Under the pieces are notes generated by a model, which saw only the letters and a program-made list of their open reading frames with translations, had not been told where the DNA came from and did not search any database. 64,000 nt of DNA from Gerris lacustris (lineage: Eukaryota; Arthropoda; Insecta; Hemiptera; Gerridae), in contig OX578278.1 of NCBI GenBank assembly GCA_951217055.1, positions 19,411,605 to 19,475,604 on the forward strand, written 5' to 3'. The translations under genes and the position numbers were made by a program. Shown here piece by piece: positions 54,995-64,000 of the stretch. Positions within the stretch are counted from its first letter, which is position 1. Each line of letters begins with the position of its first letter.

Positions 54995-55340
54995 AAAGTA
55001 TTTTCCTTGCCAACTGAGGAAGGAAGAAGGAAGAGGATAAACGGAAAAACAGTAATATCCTACTTACAGATCAGATTCATTTAACAGATCACATCAGATC
55101 AGATCATCATCACAGATCAGATCATTCATCGGATCATTCTTTTTTTTCATTGTTCAGATTTATTTAACTACATGTACAACAGTTTTGATCTTCTTGTTTC
55201 TTTCTGATAAGAGACAATAATTCAAACAATTTCACAAAGTAACCATCCAAGGCCTACTAGGTTTTTTCCGTAGTAATACTAATACGTAGTAAGAGTGAAA
55301 GTCTCTCAATTTTCTTCCTATTGGCTTTTAAATAACGTTC
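54995..55340. other. Intergenic sequence with CAGATCAGAT repeats
   Basis: At 55067-55135 the word CAGATCA recurs about six times, an imperfect short tandem repeat. Nothing else was recognised. Confidence 0.5.
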
Positions 55341-55345
55341 TGAAG

Positions 55346-55668
55346 GTCAATAAATAATTTTATCTTCAGTAGGGAGGAAAAGTTATGATTTTGTATTAGT
55401 TTAGAGGGACTATAAGTCTTTTCATCCCTGAACTCAAAAATTAGGGAGAAAAGTAAAAGTAGGGCGAAAAAGTAAAGTAGGGCAAAAAAGTAAAGATTGC
55501 AACTTAATTATTTTATAAATAGTAGAAAATGAATGGCTAATGTAATGAAGTTGTTGAAATCAGGTTGGTGTCACTGCTTTTTCGACCATGTTTATCTTTG
55601 TTTATAACCTGCATCTAAATAACCTTCAATGGCTTACTTTACTTCCTAGGTGCATAAATAACTATTAC
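55346..55668 (-). repeat. Repeat family F5, copy 2
   Basis: Reverse-orientation copy of the 35662-36286 repeat. It has TTTTATCTTCAGTAGGGAGG at one end, then AAGTAGGGCGAAAAAGTAAA, and ends TAGGTGCATAAATAACTATT. The central part with the GAGGCGAAGCCGAGGGA blocks is absent. Confidence 0.7.
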
Positions 55669-55669
55669 T

Positions 55670-56960
55670 TGCATCATCACTTTATATTCATCTAAATTGG
55701 CCATTACTTTTCGATAGAACAGTACAAAATTGATTACTGTATTTTATGAAGACGGAAGAAAATAATGCAACTATATTAGATCAACTAGGTAGGGTGGACT
55801 AAAGTGAAAACGATATTATGAAAATTAACGACATTTAATTTATGGACTTCATTTAATAAGTATTGAAGAAAATAAGAGTAAATATAATAGGCCAGTAGAA
55901 AACTGAAGGTAACACTTACACAGAGGAACTTATAACAAAATGCTTCATCTTTGACCGCCATCAGGAAGAGAGGTAAATTGAGGGTAGCGTTTACATACCA
56001 ACTACCTAATACATATTATAGGTGCATAGGAGGTGAAATGTCGGCACTAACACCCCCCCCCCCCCCCCCTAAGATGAGGGCATCTTCTGCAAAACCTAGA
56101 ACACTTTGACCCGCCGAAAATAGAGAGTTACTCGAAATAATCTCGAAGTTTAACGGTAATAACTATAGATTTTAAAACGATATAAGGTTCAATGTTGAGT
56201 ACCCACTACTTGATCAATATGAGATATCGATAATCATGATAATAATTCCAAGAAAAAAACAAATTATACTGATCATTTTTATTTCAAATTTCCAACACGT
56301 GCGTTTCATATCTTTTTTGCGTTTCATATCTCCGTGGCTCTTTAATAGAATAATATTATTATTTTTAAATTTCTAAATTAATATTTTTACGCATACTTTA
56401 TTATTTAGGGTTTCGAGGTCATCCTAGAAACCCTATTCTTTTGTTAGTTCTTTCTTTTGTAGCTTGCTGGCAAGTACTTGACGGAATTTCTTATTTATAT
56501 GGAATATATCAGCGCTAAAGAACTGATCTGGATTTAATCTTAAGATTCTTTGGTACGAGAATATGTGGTGTGAAAAGAATTGCTCTCGAGTTGTTTAGCT
56601 TCCGGAGATTATGTAAGAGATCTCTGGATCAGTAGCAGATCTGTGAGGTATTAAGAATATCTACGTGGCGTAACCTCATGGAGCCAGAGTCTGGCTCATT
56701 ATAGTTCTTTTTAAGATTTCTTCCCGAGTTGAAAACAACCTATATTGTCTGGGTTGTTCAGTAAGAAAGTGTAATAGCAATGTATGTTGTTATCGTTTTA
56801 ATTTAGGTATCTTCTTCTTTTGTCCTAATTTAACAAATTAATGTTTGATACCGTAACTACTAACTCCCTTTCACCAATCTACAGATATACCTCATTTATT
56901 CTTAAACATAACAATTTAACAAATGCATAAAGTCATAATATATATACCTTATAATTATGA
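55670..56960. other. Intergenic sequence; poly-C run
   Basis: A run of about 18 C lies near 56052-56069. No gene or repeat end was recognised. Confidence 0.4.
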
Positions 56961-56962
56961 CT

Positions 56963-57277
56963 AGAGAGGTTAATAAAAGTAACACTACAATATTGTCACT
57001 ATTTTATATATTTAAACAGATGCGTTTTGACATTTATGTCATCTTCAGTGTTATAACATAGTAAGCGAAAGACTACTACTAAGCTAAATATTACAAACTT
57101 TTATGACTTCAAATAACAGTACAACGAGGGGGTAGTTGTGAAAGACTACTACTAAGCTAAATATTACAAACTTTTATGACTTAAAATAACAGTACAACTT
57201 GGGGGTAATAAGAAGTTTAAATATATAAAATTGTGGTGACAATATTGTAGTGTTACTTTTATTAACCTCTCTAGTCA
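56963..57277. repeat. Foldback element with internal 73-bp duplication and hammerhead-like core
   Basis: Arms at 56963-57016 and about 57218-57277 are nearly perfect inverted copies (AGAGAGGTTAATAAAAGTAA faces TTACTTTTATTAACCTCTCT). Between them a 73-bp unit starting GAAAGACTACTACTAAGC is duplicated at 57067 and 57140. On the minus strand 57048-57024 reads CTGAAGA, T, GACAT-AA-ATGTC, AAAAC, the same hairpin plan as at 6.1 kb but with GAAAC changed to AAAAC. Confidence 0.8.
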
Positions 57278-57383
57278 TAATTATGAAGTGGTACCACAAA
57301 ATCTCAGTCAAAACAACCAATTATATATACCTTAACTAATAACCACAGTTTTGACAGGAAGAATCATAAAGAAAGTAAAAAAC

Positions 57384-57914
57384 CTTAGAATAATACAATA
57401 TATAGAAGGAGGATCACTGATAACATTGAAGCCAACTTTGGTTGTGTCCCTATCCGCGTTCTAAAAATTCATTTTTGTAATTTGTGACGTCATAACTCTA
57501 AAATTATTTGCCTTCGGTTTTTTAATTTAATTTTTTATTAAATTATAATTATTGATAGTCAGTTTAGTTTATTGCAATATTTTTTTTTGAGTTTTATCTT
57601 ATTTTAGCTTGAAATATGCTAAAAATAATGTTTATTAGATCATGCTGGGCGAGTTGTAAAAAATGACGTCAGAGTGAAACGTAAACAATAGCCAATGGCA
57701 GGGTTTTGTCTTCTTGATGTTTGTGAGCGGGCTTGAATAGTTACTAAAGCATGGCCAACCTTCTCCTGTTTAAATGAAAAAAATGAGTGTTGTTATGTTG
57801 GCAGCCTGGTCTTAAGGACACAACCTCTCGGCAAAAGTTGGCTTCAGTCTCTTATCAGTAATTGCTTTGGATTCCGATTCTATGCTCCTTCTATATATAG
57901 TATTATTCTAAGTA
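57384..57914. repeat. Foldback element with GAAGCCAACTTT inverted arms
   Basis: The left TTGAAGCCAACTTTGGTTGT faces the right GGACACAACC and AAAAGTTGGCTTCAGT. Outside these, TAGAATAATACAATATATAG and AAGGAGGATC continue the pairing with the right flank to about 57914, with a ~25-bp extra piece on the right. The internal part (57450-57810) has TGACGTCA twice and no gene. Confidence 0.75.
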
Positions 57915-59030
57915 AAAAACAAAGAATCTGAAAAAGATTTTATATACTGACATATAAGATATCTTTCTGTAGTTTGCGCCAATAAATTTGTAGTCAAAAT
58001 TTGTGTTGCTATTTATATAAGTAATATTGGAAACAAATTTTACCAGATAAATTTGGTGAAAAAGAAATTGCGAGGAAATTGATTATAGTCAGGAACACAA
58101 AACTAAATACCCCATTTTTGACCGCTAAATTCCAATACTTACAAACTATCAGAATAGAAATACCTTAATTCAAGACAGAAAAATCAGGTCATGTTTCTTG
58201 AGTAAGATATTTAAACCTTAATTATGTGGTCTATGCATTATCACATTATAGTTTAAGTGTATTTAAATCGACTACGTTATCAATATGCTAACACAATGTA
58301 TTATAGACTGGAAATAATTTTATATTTTTTTACTTCCTTATATATATTCTAGATGAGACACTTTTATCGTCCAATCATTCTCAAGTTCAAAAGAGTTTTA
58401 TTTTTATTTTTTTAAAAATTTCTGGTTTATGTTATTTGTTATAGTTTAAATTATTTTGGATATACGTTGTTATGTATTATGAGCTTGAAAAAGGTTTTTA
58501 TCAAATTTAAATTTTTAATTTTAACTTTTAATTAAATATTGCTTGACTTATCTTAATTGTTATAAATCTTTTATAAATTATGACATTCTCTTAAGGAGAA
58601 GAAGAATTTTAGGATTACAGTACTAAACATGATGTAAGTTTAAATAGCGTAATTTAATTTTGTATTATTATTTTTTTTTTACTCTATATATAATTCCGTT
58701 CTTTATGATATTTTGAATTAAGATGTTATTGTTCATTAATTGTCAATTGTGGTTATTACAGAAATGAAGTTATGACTGAGGATGACCTTTCAAAGAAGAG
58801 TCGAAACGTCTCGTTGAAAATGGTATTACATAATTAGTATTTATTCAAACCTAAAGTGGTCCATCACTCATACCTAATATTATTCATTTAAAAAGGTGTC
58901 GATCCCAACATATTCTATAAATATACAGTGATACAAATTACATGGTTATTTATACTTAATTTTTAATGTCTATACCTTATGGAAGTATTATATAGCTAGA
59001 ATAAAAAAATCGAACTTATATTCACCCCCA
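57915..59030. other. Intergenic sequence with one hammerhead-like motif
   Basis: AT-rich, with no gene recognised. On the plus strand 58776-58810 reads CTGAGGA, T, an imperfect GACC...AGTC stem, then GAAACGTC. Confidence 0.5.
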
Positions 59031-59031
59031 A

Positions 59032-59386
59032 ATTAAAGCTCTACTGCCCTTTGAGGTTAGAAAAATCATAAAAATGAATATTTTATTGTTTCTAAGCAAG
59101 ATATTAAAAATCTAAGTACATGCTTTAATCCTAATTTTAATTCTGCACAATTTGAGCCCTATTTCAACTCCCTACTACAATAAATACTACAACTATTTCA
59201 ATACAATGAGTTTTATCACTGTATTGAAATGGCGCCTGTACTATTTATCATAGGAAGTTGAAATAGGGCTCAAATTGTGCAGAATTAAAATTGGGAATGA
59301 AGCCTGTACTTAGATTTTTGCATAGAAGCAATAAAAATGTAATTTTACGGTTTTTTCTAACCTCAAAAGGCGGTAGAGCCTTAAGA
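59032..59386. repeat. Foldback element, ~150-bp arms
   Basis: The left GCTCTACTGCCCTTTGAGG faces the right CCTCAAAAGGCGGTAGAGCC, and AATTCTGCACAATTTGAGCC faces GGCTCAAATTGTGCAGAATT. A smaller palindrome (ATTTCAATACA facing TGTATTGAAAT) fills the centre. It is 355 bp long and has no coding capacity. Confidence 0.88.
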
Positions 59387-59405
59387 AGTTACACCGTCAT
59401 TACAC

Positions 59406-59606
59406 CGATTTTGCCACGGGTCATGATTTGGCTGAATATGTAGGCCAATCTGGACCAATTTTATCCATATCGGTCCAGTAGTGTATGCTCTGTGTCTGCA
59501 GACGACAGAACGAGCAGACATTTTTAAAACTACTTTTTTGGAAAATCAAATTTTCGCGCTATCACAATAATTTTTCTCTCAATATATACTATGTATATGA
59601 GAAAGT
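59406..59606 (-). repeat. Repeat family F1, diverged left-end fragment
   Basis: It carries CAGTAGTGTATGCTC near 59475, a GCAGACGACAGAACGAGCAG tract and TTTTCGCGCTATCACAATAA, and ends TATATGAGAAAGT. It is more diverged than the copies near the window start. Confidence 0.55.
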
Positions 59607-59609
59607 AAA

Positions 59610-60320
59610 GAATAAAGGAATGGGTGTTAATAAAAATACATTATTCTTGCCGCTCCTTAAATTGCATATTTTCAAATCGTTATTTTTTAAAATTATTTTC
59701 AAACATTAATCGAAATCACCGAATTCACAGGTGGTTTAATTAGATGATAGAGTAAAATAATTCCGAATTATTTCTCAATATTAAGGTAAATGTAGCTCAT
59801 AATTAACATTAAATATGTTTTATATAGATTCATTTGAAAATATTATATTCCTGTTTGCCATGAAATGAAATTGTAATACAATAATTTAGTTTATTAAATA
59901 ATAAACATTAATAAGCAACCTAAAAGCTATTTATGATAGTACGATTTAACTTTAAATAAATATATAATTCTGAATTAAATAAGTAAGTAAATAAAATTTA
60001 AAAAAATAAAAATAACTAAATGCAATTCAAGAATAAAATGTTTAAAAAATAATGCAATTCTTGTTAACCCTGAAGATGTGATGGGCTTTATAATTTAAAA
60101 ATAATGAAAGAATATAAGTTATAATTATATTTTTATGAAAATTATTAGATATTGTTAAGGCAGAAAATGTTAAAAAGATATTATAATACAAGCGTGTTGA
60201 GTGAAGGAAGTGTGGGTCGTGGGTGGGGGACAGGAGGTGAGGTCTTTGCGACTCGACCAACATTATCAAAGTAGAAAAGAAAGTCAGTTTAGGATAATGA
60301 TATGAAGGGTATAACAGACT
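59610..60320. other. AT-rich sequence, possible intron of the exon to the right
   Basis: No further exon is recognised. If the putative exon at 60324-60404 is real, this stretch and probably much more lies in its downstream intron. Confidence 0.3.
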
Positions 60321-60323
60321 GAC

Positions 60324-60404
60324 CTTATAAACACAGGCGAATCCTACGCTTTCCAAACTATAAGCACATTCCCAGGCAAGCACAGCTGCGTTAGACATCT
60401 TTCA
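60324..60404 (-). CDS. Putative first coding exon of an unidentified gene
   Basis: On the minus strand a pyrimidine-rich stretch ending TTTCTTATGTTTCAG is an acceptable acceptor. It is followed by TGAAAG, then an ATG at 60398. The 25 codons that follow begin MSNAAVLAWECAYSLESVGF and end CVYK, then AAG/GTCAGT gives a donor at 60323. The coding part is exactly 75 nt, so the exon ends in phase 0. An in-frame TGA just before the ATG means this would be the start exon after a 5' UTR intron. Composition is balanced, unlike the AT-rich flanks. Beyond the donor the frame turns to simple sequence. I do not recognise the protein, and no partner exon was found. Confidence 0.35.
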
Positions 60405-61600
60405 CTGAAACATAAGAAAAACGCCTACTAATAAATACTGAAAAAAAGGAAAACTAACAGTTATAAAATGAATTAGCATCTGACAAAAATGTTCTTGACC
60501 AAAATTATAGATCAATACATATATCATCAATTATAAAAACAATAAATAATCGATATATATAATTAAATTATTGAATAAGGCGTTCCTCCGCTCAAGGATA
60601 GGGAAATGTCAGTGGGAACGCGGAAAACTAATTAGTTTTCAGCAATAATTGACGCATGCACACCCAGAAAAAAGCCACATTACATAAGCAGGTACCTGCT
60701 GCAATTTACTATAGTAAGTACTGTTAGTATTACTACTACTAGTATTTATATGGGTGAACATGAAACCCTTAGGTTTACGCAGTACAAACAAATAGAACTC
60801 CCATCTTGGTTGTTTCTTTTTTTGTTTGGTTTTTAAATCAAATGTTTACCTCGTCACTGATTTTAAGGTAAAGTTGAAGAATATATTATTAAAATATTCA
60901 TTACATCTTTCGTTATAACACTACCAGAGAAATCTATTAGGGACGCTCTCACTAAAAACGCATATCAATATTGTCCAGCATTTTTTTATACAATACATTA
61001 TTCGAGTCCTTCAAAACAACCAGCCAAAAATAGAGTAGTTGCATACGTGTACGGTAACCAAGTTTTTTTTCATAAAATCAAGAAAGGAATAATGACCAAT
61101 GGGCAATGGGATTTACAAACTAATAGTTATCGATCAAGGGAATAGAAATAAGGTAATTAATATCTGCCGACGACGAAATATTAGGTTCTTTTATTGAATA
61201 CACCCAATACCGATTATCCGACCAATCATTTTATATTAAGTAATGATAAAAAAGTTTGGTCTGGTCGTCGCGTCGTTTAGGCCCAAAGAAATTGTATTGT
61301 TTGACTATTCACACCTTTAACTAGATCCTTTATCGGAGTTCTTTGAGTTCTTGCGATTTTCGGTTATATGCTTGTAATCATTCAATCCTCTCCATCTAAC
61401 TAACTAACTCTGTGAAGGGCGTAGGGCATAGGCCTGCCAAAGGGCCTGTACAACTATATATTATGTAATGGATGACTTAAGGTTAGTGTATCGTCCCGTC
61501 AGTTTACAATCCTTACAATTGACATTCGCAACCAGATAAACGCTACTTTTAATAAGCAGTTACAGAGACAGAACTAGACCTGCTGAGGCCCGTGTGCAAG
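60405..61600. other. Intergenic sequence, nothing recognised
   Basis: No gene or repeat end was recognised. A GAAGGGCGTAGGGCATAGG patch lies near 61415. Confidence 0.4.
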
Positions 61601-61603
61601 ATT

Positions 61604-61765
61604 TTTTTTGAGTCAAAATCGGCCCAGTAGTTTAGACTGCAGGTGTCTGCACAGACAGACATTTTTTAAAAACTTCTTTTTTGGACTCAGGGGACCTCAA
61701 AACGTGTAAATCCATCAAAATCGAATTTTTGCGCCATTACAATATTTTCTCTTTATATGAAAAGT
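61604..61765 (-). repeat. Repeat family F1, copy f (left-end fragment)
   Basis: It contains AAATCGGCCCAGTAGTTTAG, GGTGTCTGCACAGACAGACA and GACCTCAAAACGTGTAAATC, and ends TTATATGAAAAGT. It is close in sequence to copy b over this part. Confidence 0.7.
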
Positions 61766-61769
61766 AAAA

Positions 61770-62875
61770 AGAGCAAAAAAGTTGCCTGAAATGGTACTTT
61801 TTTACTTTAGTATCCCCCTATATCCCTTTATGTAAATAGTTAAAAATTCTCCAAAGGAACATTATACAGAGTAGCATATATTCTTAGTTTAAATTACTGT
61901 TAAGACGAAGGGATATTTATTCCAATGTACCTTGGGACAAAGGAATATCACACTTGTGTATAAAATTGTGATCATATCCCTTAGTCTAATCAACTATTAA
62001 GATAAAATAATATTAAATATAGAACTTCTCCAGGAGTCTAAATGTCTTGGGGAGACAAACACACAAACCTTTGTGACTTTTGTAGGGCAGATTATTGTTT
62101 AGAACCAAGGTGGATGCTAAAGTAAAAAAAGAGCTCTTGTAATTAATACAAAAGAATGGATTTCGAGTTTATGGCTCAAAATAAGAACTCTTTAGTTTAC
62201 ATTTTTTTTATTAGATCCATTATTTTAGCTGTTAGACTTGAGTTGAATACTCATATTTTGAAACTTTACTTCTTGGATAAAAAATGCCAAGAGTAAAAAG
62301 TTCTTATTTTAAGCCATAAAATCTAACTTTAGCCTTAATAATATGTCTTCTATTAACTTTTTCATATTTTAAGTACTGCTTCAGAGCATTTTAGCGCTCA
62401 AAGTGCTTAGCATTTTTTCTGTAAACGCATTTTAAGTTAACATAGAACGCAGCAAATCGCGTCTTTCTTCCTGCAGTAGATTCCGGAGATTTTGAGTGGA
62501 TCGTGTTAGGAGGCCCCTATGTAGGCATATTTTACAAGTTAAAAATGTATAATTATTTTAAAAACTTACTAAAGATAGTTACATTTTGATGAAACATATG
62601 CAGGATAATACAAAACATTAACAGTCTAAATTACCCAAATGTATAAAAAATTACGTCATGTTGTAAGCTAATTTTTATAATAATAATATTATCTTAATAA
62701 GCATTTAACATCAACTGTCTCAAAAATGATTATAATAATAATTATTATTATGTGGAAAAGAATATAGATACCTACCACATAAAAATAATAACAGTGGTAA
62801 TAAATAAAATATAAACTAACTTCACCTTTTTCGTAAAATTATTCTTTATTTTTTATTCATTTATTTTTATTTTAT
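61770..62875. other. Intergenic sequence with a short inverted repeat
   Basis: ATGGCTCAAAATAAGAACTC near 62172 faces AAGTTCTTATTTTAAGCCAT near 62301 across about 110 bp. No gene was recognised. Confidence 0.45.
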
Positions 62876-62884
62876 TATTATTTT

Positions 62885-63105
62885 TTTATAACTGGCCGAG
62901 CGGAAGAGAGGCCCCCCTTACCCCGAGGCCCGTGTGCGGCCGACCCCATGCACACGGCTAGTTCCGGCACTGAGCAGTTACCTATTCATAAGGCGATGCT
63001 GGGTGGGGCGAACACCAAGATTGAACCCTCGCCATAGGAGGAGTAGGGAAACGAACCTGGGAGTTCAGGGAGCGACTGCTATAGCGATGAGCTGCCGGGG
63101 ACCCC
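62885..63105 (-). repeat. GC-rich tRNA-like SINE remnant
   Basis: On the minus strand GGCAGCTCATCGCTATAGCA is A-box-like and CCCAGGTTCGTTTCCCTACT is a B-box/T-arm, about 40 bp apart. The flanking GAGGCCCGTGTGCGGCCG phrase recurs as GAGGCCCGTGTGCAAG at 61584-61600. It is not a functional tRNA because no acceptor stem closes. The 81-codon frame on the plus strand is not supported. Confidence 0.45.
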
Positions 63106-63109
63106 CATA

Positions 63110-64000
63110 TCTTTTAAGTTGGAATAAGATTTCTACAAATATCCAAAATAATAGTCGTTCAGGGTTTAATAGTGGCTAGGGTTTAATAGTGGCTACAATG
63201 CATTTCTCTTAAGCTATCTACGTCTTATCTGGAACTGCATAAAGAAAATATTTTCTTATATTCTACTAAATTCCCACTGCTGAGAAATCAAACGGTCTTG
63301 TTCATACTTATGTTTCGACAGATGTTCCTTCTCCACTAATCAAACCTAATGCTCCAATAAATCGGCAACGCAAATTTTTCCAATAAATAATACTGTTCAG
63401 ACCCCCACAACTAATTCATTGGAACAATCAGCAGCTACTATAATATTCTCTTGCCAAGAGGATGCAAGCTTAGCGAAAGGCACATTGCTGCACCTTCACT
63501 TTGTCAACTTTCGTCAAAAGTCATAGAATGTTCTTGTTGCTTGTTTAGAGACTTCTATTTCTCTCTTATATTAGTAGATGACTGTACTGTATATAAATAA
63601 AAAAATACACTAACTTAAAAAAGGACTTTGTACTATACTACTACTTTGAATCTTCTGTAAGCTGATAAATTATCTATTTTAAATAAATTATTTATGAGGA
63701 GAAGGGATAAAGGATAGAGTCTAGGAGAACTTGTTTAGAGAGGTTTTTATCAGTGTTAAGGTTGTTGAAAAGAGTTTTTTCCTACAGTTGACCAATAAAG
63801 TGGTTGTTATCGCACTCACAATAGTACGCAAAACAGCAGATTCCAGCACTTACTACTTTTCATCTTTTTTTTTAAACGTTGATAAACACTATTATTTTAT
63901 TGAGCTGAGCGAAGCGAAGCTCTTAAGGGGCCCACACACTTACAGTTTAACTGCAGGCCGTTATCGTATACGATTATCGTAAGGCCAAAATCTCAGACCA
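63110..64000. other. Intergenic sequence; TIR-like end at window edge
   Basis: Near 63927 GGGGCCCACACACTTACAGT looks like the left end of a TIR element running out of the window, preceded by a GAGCGAAGCGAAGCTC palindrome. The rest shows no gene. Confidence 0.35.

Noticed and set aside
60042..60323. Full 118-codon frame on the minus strand
   Set aside because: Only the first 25 codons look coding. After the GTCAGT donor the translation is simple AT-rich sequence.
62934..63179. 81-codon Arg-rich frame
   Set aside because: It lies in a GC-rich tRNA-like SINE remnant. GC bias alone explains the Arg/Pro content and the lack of stops.

Overview
This is an AT-rich eukaryotic nuclear window, most probably from an insect. 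The one intact gene is a two-exon MADF-BESS protein, a class of DNA-binding protein greatly expanded in insects. It has a GT-AG intron, a good start context and an AATAAA poly(A) signal. No operons, bacterial signals or CRISPR arrays are visible. Diverged interspersed repeats with (GTCT)n cores suggest Hemiptera, but that is a weak inference.

Layout. 0-9 kb holds copies of two short repeat families (called F1 and F2 here), a LINE reverse-transcriptase tail, and two long hairpins with hammerhead-like cores. 9.1-11.2 kb has a decayed Jockey-type LINE on the minus strand and the C-terminal remnant of a Tc1/mariner-like transposase. 11.5-14.7 kb has repeat R2, a non-autonomous hAT element with a perfect 8-bp target duplication, and a foldback. 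15.7-17.2 kb is element E-A. 19-25 kb has tandem repeats and several TIR elements. 26.1-27.4 kb is element E-C. 27.8-35.2 kb is the MADF-BESS gene. Its 6.5-kb intron holds a mariner-type foldback, repeat R3, a near-perfect hairpin and element E-B. 35.7-45.8 kb is TE-rich, with a Harbinger-like remnant, an F3 repeat, a TTAA-flanked element, a 94-bp minisatellite, short TIR elements and a hAT transposase scrap. 46.9-54.5 kb has tRNA-like SINE pieces, R4 and R5 in opposite orientation around a second hAT element, and a GC-rich island. 55-64 kb has foldbacks, a possible minus-strand first coding exon near 60.4 kb and F1 fragments.

The most unusual observation is E-A, E-B and E-C. These 1.3-1.5-kb elements without coding capacity share GGGTCATTT-type termini, and each family is strewn with its own short motif. 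In E-A and E-B it is GTCACGATAGTTAC, about ten times. In E-C it is CTCACTCCCTAG, about nine times. The motif flips orientation within each element. A second candidate is the recurring CTGANGAT-stem-GAAAC hairpin at four loci, which resembles the hammerhead cores reported in Penelope-like elements. All alignments were made by eye, so boundaries and identities are approximate.
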